A DNA stretch of 32,331 nucleotides, taken from Pelotomaculum sp. PtaU1.Bin035 (GTDB taxonomy: Bacteria; Bacillota; Desulfotomaculia; Desulfotomaculales; Pelotomaculaceae). Positions within the stretch are counted from its first letter, which is position 1. Every line of letters begins with the position of its first letter. Positions 17,914 through 26,965 of the stretch are shown in pieces. The notes under the pieces were generated by a model, which worked only from the letters and a program-made list of their open reading frames with translations, did no database searches and was not told where the DNA came from. Position numbers and translations under genes: made by a program. The DNA lies in the NCBI GenBank assembly GCA_002067965.1, contig MVRN01000099.1, forward strand, positions 1-32,331. The letters run 5' to 3'.

Positions 17914-18140
17914 ACTCAGGAGTCAGAATAAAAGAACCGGCGAGAAAATTTGAAGACCTAACCGGTATGGCAGAAGGCGCACTTATTGGTGCTTGTGGTT
18001 TATCGTCTTTATTTTTACGAAGATTCTTGGATGTGGTGATATTCCCGAAGCAAAACTTCTTTTGCAATAGGCTGGTAAATTGCTGGAAGTATATTCTTGG
18101 GTTCATTCTGAATTCTGATTACTGACTACTGACTACTGAT
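17914..18140. repeat. Inverted-repeat-bounded relic between ilvC and ilvB2
   Basis: The gap between ilvC and the second ilvB has no credible gene. Its left side reads CAGGAGTCAGAATAAAAGAAC and its right side TTCATTCTGAATTCTGATTA followed by three tandem CTGACTA-like units; the two sides are imperfect inverted repeats. In the middle is GGTTTATCGTCT (about 17997-18008). The same elements in the same order recur in the gap after leuA, so this is probably a member of a short dispersed repeat family. Confidence 0.55.
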
Positions 18141-18157
18141 ATGAGGGGGGAGTGTGC

Positions 18158-19819
18158 TTGGAGATTACTGTTGCAGAGGCCCTTGTCCGCTGTCTTGAGC
18201 AGGAAAACGTAGAGCTGGTTTTTGGGTATCCGGGTGGCGCAATCCTCCCCGTTTATGACGCTTTGTGCAATTCTGTCATTAAACACGTCCTTGTACGCCA
18301 CGAACAGGGCGCTGCCCATGCGGCAGATGGTTACGCCAGGATGACCGGGCGTGTCGGGGTTTGCCTGGCCACATCCGGCCCCGGCGCGACCAACCTGGTG
18401 ACCGGTATTGCCAACGCCTACATGGATTCCGTCCCTATGGTCCTGATCACCGGTCAGGTCTCTGCCAGCCAGATCGGTACCGATGCTTTTCAGGAAGTTG
18501 ATATTACCGGCATAACCATACCCGTGACCAAGCACAACTATCTGGTTAAAGACCCGAATCAACTGCCGCAAATTATAAGAAAAGCATTTCATATTGCTTC
18601 AACAGGCCGGCCCGGCCCGGTGTTGATTGACTTGCCCAAAGACGTGGCCCAGGCCAAAATTAAGTTTACTTACCCCAAAAATATACACCTGCCCGGTTAT
18701 AGGCCCACTTACAAAGGGCACCGGGCTATGGTGAGCCAGGCCGGTAAGATAATCATGGAGTCCAATCGCCCGGTTATTTACGCCGGCGGGGGGGTTAGAA
18801 TCGCTGATGCCGCGCCGGAATTGAGAGAGTTGGCTGAGACCATCTCCGCCCCGGTGACCAATACTTTAATGGGGCTGGGCTGTTTTCCCGGCGAACATCC
18901 TCTCTTCCTGGGAATGTTGGGGCTGCATGGTACCCGGTACGCCAACCTGGCGGTTACCGAGTGCGACTGTTTAATCGCCGTGGGCGCCCGTTTTGACGAC
19001 CGGGTAGTTGCCAGGATTGACGGGTTCGCGCCAGGCGCGAAGATTATTCACATTGATATCGATCCGGCGGAAATCAGCAAAAATATGCGGGCAGACCTGC
19101 CAATCGTAGGCGACGTCAAGCGGGTGTTGGAGGCTCTCCTGCCGTTATTGAAGAAAAAGAAAAATACTGAGTGGATGGCGCGGGTGCAGGCCTGGAAGAA
19201 GGAGTACCCACTTAATTACCGGATTGACGGCACCCTGAAGCCCCAGTTAATTATTGAAAAAATTTATGAATTGACCGGTGGTGACGTCGTTGTGGTTACC
19301 GATGTCGGGCAGCACCAGATGTGGGCCGCTCAATATTATAAGTATAAAGAGCCGCGCAGCTTTATCACGTCAGGCGGTCTGGGCACCATGGGCTTTGGCT
19401 TGCCTGCGGCAATCGGAGCGCAAATGGGCGCTCCCGGCCAAAAAATTATCCTGATTACCGGTGATGGAAGCATTCAGATGACCCTTCAGGAACTGGGTAC
19501 CGCGATGGAACAGAAACTGCCCCTGAAGATTTTTGTAATGAACAACAGGCAGTTGGGCATGGTCCGGCAGCTTCAGGAATTCTATTGCGATAAGCGATAC
19601 ATTGCGGTAAACTTCCAGTACGATTTAGATTTTGCGGCGCTCGGAAGAGTGTACGGGATGGCCGGGTATACCATTGAAACACCGGAACAGCTAGCGGAAA
19701 TGTTGCCGGAGATACTGGCAGCCAATAGGCCTGTTATGGTAAACTGCTTGATTAATGGCGAAGAAAACGTGCTTCCGATGGTTTTGGCGGGAGCAAATAT
19801 TGGTGAGGCCATAGATTAA
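18158..19819 (+). CDS. ilvB: Acetolactate synthase large subunit 2, Trp-to-Leu at the specificity site
   Basis: A second full-length (553-residue) ThDP/FAD synthase, very similar to the first, especially in the N-terminal half ([30 protein letters not shown] with catalytic Glu, [42 protein letters not shown]). It differs near the C-terminal active-site lid: GMVRQLQEFYCDKRY has Leu472 where the first copy has Trp. In studied synthases a change of this Trp weakens the preference for 2-oxobutyrate and gives herbicide resistance, so this copy may mainly make acetolactate. The TTG at 18158 is about six bases after GGGGGGAG; a GTG at 18152 overlaps that site. No second small subunit is adjacent. 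leuA follows after 24 bases. Confidence 0.9.
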   Translation: MEITVAEALVRCLEQENVELVFGYPGGAILPVYDALCNSVIKHVLVRHEQGAAHAADGYARMTGRVGVCLATSGPGATNLVTGIANAYMDSVPMVLITGQVSASQIGTDAFQEVDITGITIPVTKHNYLVKDPNQLPQIIRKAFHIASTGRPGPVLIDLPKDVAQAKIKFTYPKNIHLPGYRPTYKGHRAMVSQAGKIIMESNRPVIYAGGGVRIADAAPELRELAETISAPVTNTLMGLGCFPGEHPLFLGMLGLHGTRYANLAVTECDCLIAVGARFDDRVVARIDGFAPGAKIIHIDIDPAEISKNMRADLPIVGDVKRVLEALLPLLKKKKNTEWMARVQAWKKEYPLNYRIDGTLKPQLIIEKIYELTGGDVVVVTDVGQHQMWAAQYYKYKEPRSFITSGGLGTMGFGLPAAIGAQMGAPGQKIILITGDGSIQMTLQELGTAMEQKLPLKIFVMNNRQLGMVRQLQEFYCDKRYIAVNFQYDLDFAALGRVYGMAGYTIETPEQLAEMLPEILAANRPVMVNCLINGEENVLPMVLAGANIGEAID

Positions 19820-19843
19820 ATAAAGTATATTTTGGAGGAAACC

Positions 19844-21382
19844 ATGAGCCAGCGTGTTTATCTGTTAGATACCACTTTGAGAGATGGAGAGCAATCGCCC
19901 GGCGCAAGCCTGAATATGGAGGAAAAGATCCAAATAGCCAGACAACTGGCTAAACTCAAAGTGGATATTATCGAGGCAGGCTTTCCTATTTCTTCACCCG
20001 GTGACTTCGAAGCAGTACGCGCTATTGCCCGCGAGGTCAAGGGAGTGGCAGTAGCGGGTCTGGCCAGGACTCATTTTGAAGATATCGACCGGGCCTGGGA
20101 GGCGGTGCGATTTGCTGAGCAAGCCCGGATTCACACCTTTATTTCCACTTCGGACATCCATTTAGAGCACCAGTTGCGGATGACCCGGGATCAGGTTTTG
20201 GAAGCGGCCGTATCTGCTGTAAAACGTGCCAGAGCCTATACGTCCGACGTGGAATTTTCCACCATGGACGCCTCCCGCTCTGATTTGGACTTCCTCTGCC
20301 AGGTTTTGGCGGCAGCTATCAAGGCGGGCGCCACGGTTGTGAATATACCGGACACGGTGGGTTACGCCGTTCCGGAGGAATGGGGCGGGTTCATCAACAC
20401 CATCTGCCATAAGGTCGCCGGTATTGAAAAAGTCATTGTCAGTGTACACTGCCACAACGACCTTGGTCTGGCTGTCGCCAATTCTCTTGCCGCGCTGACA
20501 AACGGCGCCCGGCAGGTTGAGGGTACCATCAACGGGATTGGCGAGCGGGCCGGCAACGCGGCCCTGGAAGAAGTAGTAATGACCCTCCGTACCCGAAAGG
20601 ATCAATTCAACCATTATACCAACGTTAATACCGAGGAAATCTACCGGACCAGCAGGCTGGTAAGCACTCTAACCGGGATGAGAGTGCAGGCCAACAAGGC
20701 GGTAGTAGGCAAAAACGCATTTGCCCATGAATCGGGCATCCATCAGGACGGGATTCTAAAAGAGCGCACCACATACGAAATTATGAACCCGGCTATGGTG
20801 GGCCTCAGCAAAAGCAATCTTGTACTCGGAAAACTATCCGGACGCCACGCATTCCGCCAGAGGCTGGAGGAACTTGGATATAACCTTCCTGATGAAGAAT
20901 TGAAAAGTGCTTTCACCCGCTTTAAAAAACTGGCCGACAAGAAAAGAGATATCACCAACGACGATTTGGAAGCTATAATAGAGGAAGAAGTTCGCCAAAT
21001 ACCTCACGCCTACACTCTTAATTACCTGCATATCTCCAGCGGCACTACCATAGTCCCCACAGCGACGGTTGGCCTGAAACAGAACGGCCGGTTGCTGGAG
21101 GAGGCAGCCTGCGGGAATGGTCCCGTAGACGCCATTTGCAAAGCGGTGGATAAAATTACCGGCCTGAATTGCACTATGGTCAATTGGGGGGTAAACGCTA
21201 TTACAGCAGGTAAAGACGCTTTGGGAGATGTTACCTTGAGGATCACCACGGACGGCCGGAAGGTCTACATGGGGCGCGGGATAAGTACTGACATCCTTGA
21301 CGCCAGCGCCAAGGCCTATGTCAACGCTGTAAATAAACTGGTCTGGGATAACCGGCCGGTTGAGGATAAAAAGCAAGATTAA
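19844..21382 (+). CDS. leuA: 2-isopropylmalate synthase
   Basis: Condenses acetyl-CoA with 2-oxoisovalerate, the first committed step to leucine. The 512-residue protein has a TIM barrel with [16 protein letters not shown] near the N-terminus, metal-binding VHCHNDLG (His202, His204), [17 protein letters not shown], and a C-terminal regulatory domain (from about 390; [15 protein letters not shown]) that normally binds leucine for feedback control. The ATG at 19844 is five bases after GGAGG; an earlier TTG at 19832 lies on the ribosome site itself. It belongs to the long-chain bacterial LeuA type rather than to homocitrate synthase. Confidence 0.94.
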   Translation: MSQRVYLLDTTLRDGEQSPGASLNMEEKIQIARQLAKLKVDIIEAGFPISSPGDFEAVRAIAREVKGVAVAGLARTHFEDIDRAWEAVRFAEQARIHTFISTSDIHLEHQLRMTRDQVLEAAVSAVKRARAYTSDVEFSTMDASRSDLDFLCQVLAAAIKAGATVVNIPDTVGYAVPEEWGGFINTICHKVAGIEKVIVSVHCHNDLGLAVANSLAALTNGARQVEGTINGIGERAGNAALEEVVMTLRTRKDQFNHYTNVNTEEIYRTSRLVSTLTGMRVQANKAVVGKNAFAHESGIHQDGILKERTTYEIMNPAMVGLSKSNLVLGKLSGRHAFRQRLEELGYNLPDEELKSAFTRFKKLADKKRDITNDDLEAIIEEEVRQIPHAYTLNYLHISSGTTIVPTATVGLKQNGRLLEEAACGNGPVDAICKAVDKITGLNCTMVNWGVNAITAGKDALGDVTLRITTDGRKVYMGRGISTDILDASAKAYVNAVNKLVWDNRPVEDKKQD

Positions 21383-21396
21383 AATAAAAAGTAACT

Positions 21397-21450
21397 TTCA
21401 GCAGTCAGAATGAGAGAACGGTTTATCGTCTCGAAGTATTCTGAATGACT
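21397..21450. repeat. Short inverted-repeat relic between leuA and leuC
   Basis: CAGCAGTCAGAATGAGAGAAC, GGTTTATCGTCT and TATTCTGAATGACTGAAT occur in this order within about 55 bases. The outer parts are inverted copies of each other and all three match elements in the gap before ilvB2, as if this were a shorter, deleted version of that repeat. No gene is seen in the rest of the 104-base gap. Confidence 0.5.
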
Positions 21451-21486
21451 GAATATGAAATATAAAAGCAAACGGGGTGAAAAAGC

Positions 21487-22749
21487 ATGCCGATGACCAT
21501 TACCGAAAAGATCCTGGCGGCCCATGCCGGTAAGGAGCAGGTAGTACCCGGCGAACTGATCAATGCCCGGGTTGACTTTGTGTTGGGTAACGATATTACA
21601 GCGCCGGTGGCCATCAAGGAATTTGAAAAAATCGGAGTACCGGACGTGTTTGACCGGGAGCGGGTCACTCTGGTCCCCGACCACTTTACGCCAAATAAGG
21701 ATATCAAGTCTGCGGAACAGGCTATGCTCGTCAAACAATTTTCAAAAAAACACAACCTAGCCAACTATTTTGAGGTTGGACGCATGGGTATTGAACACTG
21801 CCTCTTACCCGAGCAAGGTCTGGTAGGGCCGGGTGATCTGGTTACCGGAGCGGACTCGCATACCTGTACTTACGGAGCGCTGGGCGCTTTCTCCACCGGC
21901 GTAGGCAGCACCGATCTGGCCGCTGCCATGGCGCTTGGAGAAACCTGGCTGAAAGTGCCGGAATCCATCAAGTTTGAGTTTGCCGGTGTACTAAAACCAT
22001 GGGTTGGCGGTAAGGACCTGATCCTTTACACAATTGGGGATATCGGGGTTGACGGGGCGCTTTACCAGGCAATGGAGTTCACCGGACCGGCCATCGAAAA
22101 CCTGTCCATGGACGGCCGTTTCACTATGTGCAACATGGCCATCGAGGCCGGAGGCAAGAACGGCATCATAGCCCCCGATGAAATTACCCGGACTTACGTC
22201 GAAGGCCGCTGCAAGCGCTCCTATCAGTTTTACCAAAGCGATCCGGACGCCAAGTACGATAAGGTTATCCACTATGACGCTTCCCGGATTGAACCGCAGG
22301 TGGCTTTCCCGCACCTGCCGGAAAATAGCCGCCCGGTGAGTGAGGCAGGCAACGTGGAGATCGACCAGGTGGTTATCGGGTCCTGCACCAACGGGCGAAT
22401 AGAGGATCTAAGAGAGGCCGCCAAGTTGCTTCAAGGTAGGAAAGTGCATAAAAACGTGAGAATGGTTATTTTCCCGGGCACACAGGAAATCTATCTTCAG
22501 GCGCTGAGGGAAGGATTAATTGAAATATTTGTCGAGTCAGGCGGCGCGGTGAGTACCCCCACCTGCGGGCCTTGCTTGGGCGGCCACATGGGTATCCTGG
22601 CCAAAGGGGAGCGCGCCGTCGCTACTACCAACCGGAACTTTGTGGGCAGGATGGGACACCCCGAGAGTGAAGTCTACCTCGCCAACCCCGCGGTGGCTGC
22701 CGCGTCAGCGATATTGGGCCGCATTGCCGGACCCGGGGAGGTGGAGTAG
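21487..22749 (+). CDS. leuC: 3-isopropylmalate dehydratase large subunit
   Basis: Aconitase-family subunit that, with LeuD, isomerises 2- to 3-isopropylmalate and can also act on citramalate. 420 residues, the shorter form common in Clostridia and archaea. The 4Fe-4S ligands are visible as Cys300 in [11 protein letters not shown] and Cys360/Cys363 in [12 protein letters not shown]. Other motifs are [21 protein letters not shown] and [17 protein letters not shown] is about eight bases before the ATG. The stop codon abuts the leuD ATG. Confidence 0.93.
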   Translation: MPMTITEKILAAHAGKEQVVPGELINARVDFVLGNDITAPVAIKEFEKIGVPDVFDRERVTLVPDHFTPNKDIKSAEQAMLVKQFSKKHNLANYFEVGRMGIEHCLLPEQGLVGPGDLVTGADSHTCTYGALGAFSTGVGSTDLAAAMALGETWLKVPESIKFEFAGVLKPWVGGKDLILYTIGDIGVDGALYQAMEFTGPAIENLSMDGRFTMCNMAIEAGGKNGIIAPDEITRTYVEGRCKRSYQFYQSDPDAKYDKVIHYDASRIEPQVAFPHLPENSRPVSEAGNVEIDQVVIGSCTNGRIEDLREAAKLLQGRKVHKNVRMVIFPGTQEIYLQALREGLIEIFVESGGAVSTPTCGPCLGGHMGILAKGERAVATTNRNFVGRMGHPESEVYLANPAVAAASAILGRIAGPGEVE

Positions 22750-23247
22750 ATGGAACTGTTGCAAGGTAAGACCTGGAAATTTGGTGCGGATGTTGATACT
22801 GATGCCATCATTCCGGCCAGGTATCTTAATACTTCGGATCCGGCTGAGTTGGCAAAACACTGTATGGAGGACGCCGACCCGGCGTTCCCCGCCAGGGTAA
22901 AGCCGGGGGATGTGATCGTTGCGGGTAAAAACTTTGGTTGCGGCAGTTCCCGGGAGCACGCGCCCATAGCGATCAAGGCTGCAGGCGTATCATGTGTAAT
23001 CGCTAAGACCTTTGCAAGAATCTTTTACCGCAATGCTTTCAATATCGGCTTGCCTATCTTTGAATCACCCGAGGCCGCTGAGGGCATCAGTGAGGGAGAC
23101 GTGGTGACGGTGGATGCCGGTACGGGGACTATAACCAATAATACCACCGGCAAGAAGTACCGGGCCACTCCGGTGCCGCCTTTCATGCAGCAGATCATTG
23201 CTGCGGGCGGACTAATCAATTATGTTGCAGAAAGGATGAAGAAGTAG
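22750..23247 (+). CDS. leuD: 3-isopropylmalate dehydratase small subunit
   Basis: The 165-residue swivelling-domain partner of LeuC. It shows [18 protein letters not shown], the conserved [21 protein letters not shown] that shapes the substrate site, and [11 protein letters not shown]. The length suits the short LeuD form that goes with this type of LeuC. Its ATG starts directly after the leuC stop, and its TAG shares one base with the leuB GTG, so the three genes are translationally coupled. Confidence 0.94.
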   Translation: MELLQGKTWKFGADVDTDAIIPARYLNTSDPAELAKHCMEDADPAFPARVKPGDVIVAGKNFGCGSSREHAPIAIKAAGVSCVIAKTFARIFYRNAFNIGLPIFESPEAAEGISEGDVVTVDAGTGTITNNTTGKKYRATPVPPFMQQIIAAGGLINYVAERMKK

Positions 23248-24326
23248 TGTATAAAATAGCCGTGCTGCCTGGCGACGGGATCGGCCCCGAAATAACTGTC
23301 CAGGCGCTCAGGGTCCTGGAAGCGGTGGGCCGCCGCTTCGGGCGCGACTTCAAATTTACTGAGGGCCTGATTGGTGGAGCGGCTTATGACGCGGTAGGCC
23401 ACCCCCTGCCGCCCGAAACCCTGGATTTGTGTCATAATAGCGATGCTATCCTCTTGGGCGCTGTCGGCGGGCCCAAGTGGGATGATTTACCATCTCACCT
23501 GCGCCCGGAGGTCGGGGCGCTCCTGCCTTTACGCAAAGAGATGGGGCTTTATGCGAACCTGCGCCCGGCCAGGGTGTTTCCCGCGTTGATTAACGCTTCC
23601 ACTTTGAAGCCGGAAGTTGTATCCGGACTGGATATCCTGGTTGTGAGAGAATTGACCGGCGGCCTTTATTTCGGCAAGAAGCTAAAAGAACCCCTTGCCG
23701 GCGGCGGTTTTCGGGTAATCGATACCCTGGAATACACCACCCCGGAGATCGAGCGGATCGCCCGCTTGGCTTTCCAGATGGCCAGAAAACGGCGTAACAA
23801 GGTGACATCTGTAGATAAAGCCAACGTGTTGGAAAGCTCCCGTTACTGGCGCGAAGTGGTAACGGCAATAGGGCTGGAATATCCTGATGTGGAACTGGAC
23901 CATTATTACGTTGATAACTGCGCCATGCAACTGGTTAAAAATCCGCGTCAGTTCGACGTCCTGGTTACCGAGAACATGTTTGGCGACATCCTGAGCGATC
24001 AGGCCTCCATGCTTTCCGGCTCTTTGGGAATGCTGGCCTCTGCCAGTATCGGCGGCGATATTGGCCTCTACGAGCCCAGCCACGGCTCTGCCCCTAAATA
24101 TGCCGGCATGCAGCGGGCCAACCCCATTGCTACCATTTTATCCGGCGCCATGCTCCTGCGCATTTCTCTAGACCTGGAGGAAGAGGCAGATTGCATTGAG
24201 CGTGCCATCACCAAGGTGCTGGATCTGGGCTACCGGACCGCTGACCTGATGGAAGACGGAAAAGAATTAGTTAATACGATCAAGATGGGCGACCGGATTA
24301 TTGAGCAGATTGAATCCGGAGTGTAA
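23247..24326 (+). CDS. leuB: 3-isopropylmalate dehydrogenase
   Basis: Oxidises and decarboxylates 3-isopropylmalate with NAD+ to the leucine 2-oxo acid, and can process 3-methylmalate in the citramalate route. 359 residues starting at GTG, which overlaps the leuD stop by one base. Motifs: [77 protein letters not shown] and [26 protein letters not shown] is the usual substrate and coenzyme region of this family. A 21-base gap leads to cimA. Confidence 0.94.
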   Translation: MYKIAVLPGDGIGPEITVQALRVLEAVGRRFGRDFKFTEGLIGGAAYDAVGHPLPPETLDLCHNSDAILLGAVGGPKWDDLPSHLRPEVGALLPLRKEMGLYANLRPARVFPALINASTLKPEVVSGLDILVVRELTGGLYFGKKLKEPLAGGGFRVIDTLEYTTPEIERIARLAFQMARKRRNKVTSVDKANVLESSRYWREVVTAIGLEYPDVELDHYYVDNCAMQLVKNPRQFDVLVTENMFGDILSDQASMLSGSLGMLASASIGGDIGLYEPSHGSAPKYAGMQRANPIATILSGAMLLRISLDLEEEADCIERAITKVLDLGYRTADLMEDGKELVNTIKMGDRIIEQIESGV

Positions 24327-24347
24327 ATGGGTGAGGTGACATAATGC

Positions 24348-25943
24348 ATGCATCCTGTACAGGTTTACGATACTACGCTCCGTGACGGCACCCAGGCGGA
24401 AGGCATATCTTATTCCTGCGAAGACAAAATAAAGATTGCCCAGCGTCTGGGCAAATTGGGTTTTCACTATATAGAGGGGGGCTGGCCCGGTTCAAATCCC
24501 AAGGACCTTGATTTTTTTCACAGGATCCGTGGATATGACATGGGGCGGGCCAAGATAGCCGCCTTTGGTTCAACCCGAAGGCCATCGGTGGCGGCGGAAA
24601 ATGACTCCAATGTTAAGTCCATTCTGGATTCGCAGGCTCCGGTAGCCACTATCTTTGGAAAGAGCTGGGACTTCCATGTCCATAGAGCGCTGGGTACCAC
24701 ACTTGAAGAGAACCTGGTCATGATCCGTGAGACGGTTGCCTACCTGAAAAGCCGCGGCATGGAAGTCATTTATGACGCCGAGCACTTTTTCGACGGGTAC
24801 AAGGCCAACCCGGCCTACGCCCTGGAAACCGTCAGGGCTGCCGGGGAAGGTGGTGCTTCGACGGTAGTCTTGTGTGATACCAACGGGGGCAGTTTGCCTA
24901 CGGAGATAATGGAGGTGGTGCGTTTAACCAGGAGCCACCTGAATATTCCCGTAGGTATTCACGCCCACAATGACGGTGAAATGGCTGTGGCCAATTCCAT
25001 GATGGCGGTGCAGGCCGGAGCTGTGCAGGTACAGGGCACGATAAACGGCTATGGCGAAAGGTGCGGCAACGCCAACCTTTGTTCGCTCATTCCCAACCTT
25101 ACCCTGAAGTGCGGCATTGAAACCATCCCGCGGGAAAAACTGGCCTACCTGACCGAATTGTCCCATTTTGTCAGCGAGGTTGCCAACGTTAGCCCGGATA
25201 CGCATAAGCCGTATGTTGGGGCAAGCGCTTTCACCCACAAGGGCGGCGTCCATGTCAGCGCTCTGCTTAAAGACTACAAAACTTACGAGCATATTGACCC
25301 CGAATTGGTGGGGAACGGCCGCCGGGTGTTGATATCGGAACTTTCCGGCATGTCTAATTTGCTGTATAAATATAAGGAGTTTAATCTGCAGATCGATCAG
25401 CAGAGCCCCGAAGGCAAGCGGATTTTGGAAGAGATTAAACAGCTGGAAAACCAGGGTTTCCAGTTCGAGGGAGCGGAGGGCTCCTTCGTAATCCTTATGC
25501 GTAAAGCCTTCAACGGATATCATGAGCCCTTTTCCCTGGAGACTTTGCGCTTGTTGACTGAAATGAGGGAAAACAGCCCCGCTTATTCTGAGGCGATCAT
25601 TAAAATAAAAGTGGGCGGCCAGGTGGTACATACCGCCGCGGAGGGCAACGGGCCGGTGAATGCTCTGGACAATGCCCTGCGCAAGGCCCTTGAAGAGTTT
25701 TATCCAAATATAAGATCGATGCATCTTTCCGACTATAAGGTGCGGGTGCTGGATGAAAAAGACGGCACCGGAGCGACAGTACGGGTCCACATTGAAACCA
25801 GTAACGGACGGCGTTCCTGGGGTACGGTCGGCGTCTCCCAGAACATTATCGAGGCCAGCTGGCAGGCCTTGGCCGACAGTATCGCTTACGGCTTGCTTGA
25901 AGGCGGTAATGCCGACAAGAAAAACATTGACATAGAAGGTTAA
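24348..25943 (+). CDS. cimA: (R)-citramalate synthase
   Basis: Condenses pyruvate with acetyl-CoA to citramalate, opening a threonine-independent path to 2-oxobutyrate and isoleucine. The 531-residue product has [16 protein letters not shown] (distinct from LeuA, which has GEQSPG), [12 protein letters not shown], the metal site [25 protein letters not shown] and [12 protein letters not shown]. These are typical of the long CimA type close to LeuA-like synthases of Clostridia and Geobacter. The C-terminal part ([16 protein letters not shown]) is the LeuA-like allosteric domain, probably sensing isoleucine. GAGGTG is nine bases before the ATG at 24348; an ATG at 24344 is in another frame. It ends the operon and is followed by a hairpin. 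Confidence 0.92.
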   Translation: MHPVQVYDTTLRDGTQAEGISYSCEDKIKIAQRLGKLGFHYIEGGWPGSNPKDLDFFHRIRGYDMGRAKIAAFGSTRRPSVAAENDSNVKSILDSQAPVATIFGKSWDFHVHRALGTTLEENLVMIRETVAYLKSRGMEVIYDAEHFFDGYKANPAYALETVRAAGEGGASTVVLCDTNGGSLPTEIMEVVRLTRSHLNIPVGIHAHNDGEMAVANSMMAVQAGAVQVQGTINGYGERCGNANLCSLIPNLTLKCGIETIPREKLAYLTELSHFVSEVANVSPDTHKPYVGASAFTHKGGVHVSALLKDYKTYEHIDPELVGNGRRVLISELSGMSNLLYKYKEFNLQIDQQSPEGKRILEEIKQLENQGFQFEGAEGSFVILMRKAFNGYHEPFSLETLRLLTEMRENSPAYSEAIIKIKVGGQVVHTAAEGNGPVNALDNALRKALEEFYPNIRSMHLSDYKVRVLDEKDGTGATVRVHIETSNGRRSWGTVGVSQNIIEASWQALADSIAYGLLEGGNADKKNIDIEG

Positions 25944-25951
25944 CCGTAATA

Positions 25952-25972
25952 CTCCGGCCTAATTGGCCGGAG
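25952..25972 (+). terminator. Hairpin at the end of the ilv-leu-cimA operon
   Basis: CTCCGGCC-TAATT-GGCCGGAG is a perfect 8-bp stem with a 5-base loop, nine bases after the cimA stop. The following bases (ACGTATTTG) are only weakly T-rich, so it may terminate inefficiently or protect the mRNA end. Confidence 0.6.
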
Positions 25973-26035
25973 ACGTATTTGTAACTGTATTGATAATAAT
26001 TCAGGAGATGGATGATTTTTGCAGGAAACGGCTTT

Positions 26036-26068
26036 CCGCTACAGAAATAAAGGAGAAGCGGTTTTTTT
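26036..26068 (+). terminator. Terminator-like hairpin in the leader of cdaA
   Basis: CCGCT (26036-26040) pairs with AGCGG (26057-26061), followed directly by seven T. The stem is short, with a 16-base loop. It overlaps the end of a 12-codon reading frame (26012-26050) that has AGGAG upstream, so an attenuation role is possible. A TATAAT at about 26083-26088 lies after it but has no good -35 partner. Confidence 0.45.
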
Positions 26069-26120
26069 GCTTACCTTGGAGATATAATATTTGTGATTGG
26101 ACGGAAGAGGGGAACATCCT

Positions 26121-26963
26121 GTGGAACATTTTTGGCTCCCCAACCTTGATTATTTTAAGGCAGTGCTCAAGTTCAACTTGAGCAGCGTTATTGATATCCT
26201 GATCGTGGCTTTTGTAGTATACAAGATAATGCTGTTGATCAAAGGGACCAGGGCAGTCCAATTGATCAAGGGGCTTGCCGTCTTACTGATGGCAACTGCT
26301 CTTTCCAGCCTGTTTAACCTCTATACTATGAACTGGCTCTTGCGGCAGGTTATGACCGCGCTTGTGGTGGCGCTGCCGGTGGTGTTTCAACCCGAGCTCA
26401 GGCGGGCGCTTGAAAAGCTTGGCCGCGGAAAATTTTTAACCCATACCCCGCTTACTTCCATTGGGGCGGAAGAAATTGGACAGGTTAAGGTTATCGCCGA
26501 GATTACCCGGTCAACCACTATACTGTCCAAGAATAAAATCGGAGCGCTAATCATTCTGGAGCGCGAAACCGGCCTGGAGGAACATATCGACACCGGCTTA
26601 AAAATAGATGGAATTGTATCAGCCGAATTCCTGGTAAATATATTCATACCGAAAACACCTCTCCACGACGGAGCGGTGATCATCCGGGGCAACCGGGTAG
26701 CTGCCGCGGCCTGCTTTCTGCCCCTGAGCGAAAATCCTTACCTCACCAGCGATTTAGGTACCAGGCACCGGGCCGGGATCGGCATCAGTGAGCATTCCGA
26801 CGCGGCGGCTATAATTGTTTCTGAAGAGACCGGCACCATATCAATAGCTGTTGAAGGGGTACTTACCAGGTATTTAGATGAAGCAAGCCTGCAGGATAAG
26901 CTTACAGCGCTGTTAAAAAGCCGGGCCAGCAATTCCCTGTCATCACTCTGGCCCAGGAGGTAG
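26121..26963 (+). CDS. cdaA: Membrane-bound diadenylate cyclase
   Basis: Makes the second messenger c-di-AMP from two ATP. The 280-residue protein has three N-terminal hydrophobic helices (about residues 15-90: VIDILIVAFVVYKIMLLI, LIKGLAVLLMATALSSLF, VMTALVVALPVVF) and then a DAC domain with DGAVIIRG (Asp183) and the nucleotide motif GTRHRAGIGISE (Arg215-Arg217). The GTG at 26121 is eight bases after GAGGGG and is preferred over the TTG at 26097, which has no ribosome site. It is followed after two bases by the YbbR regulator and then by glmM, the standard Firmicutes cdaA-cdaR-glmM order. In relatives, CdaR and GlmM both control the cyclase. Confidence 0.93.
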   Translation: MEHFWLPNLDYFKAVLKFNLSSVIDILIVAFVVYKIMLLIKGTRAVQLIKGLAVLLMATALSSLFNLYTMNWLLRQVMTALVVALPVVFQPELRRALEKLGRGKFLTHTPLTSIGAEEIGQVKVIAEITRSTTILSKNKIGALIILERETGLEEHIDTGLKIDGIVSAEFLVNIFIPKTPLHDGAVIIRGNRVAAAACFLPLSENPYLTSDLGTRHRAGIGISEHSDAAAIIVSEETGTISIAVEGVLTRYLDEASLQDKLTALLKSRASNSLSSLWPRR

Positions 26964-26965
26964 CA

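Noticed and set aside
24924-25790. Long antisense open frame (288 codons) inside cimA
   Set aside because: It lies fully opposite a well-matched gene, has no ribosome site and no family resemblance. Such frames arise from the codon bias of the true gene.
25963-26181. 72-codon frame crossing the cdaA start in another frame
   Set aside because: It overlaps the cdaA coding start, and its composition is not protein-like compared with CdaA, which has a good start and known motifs.
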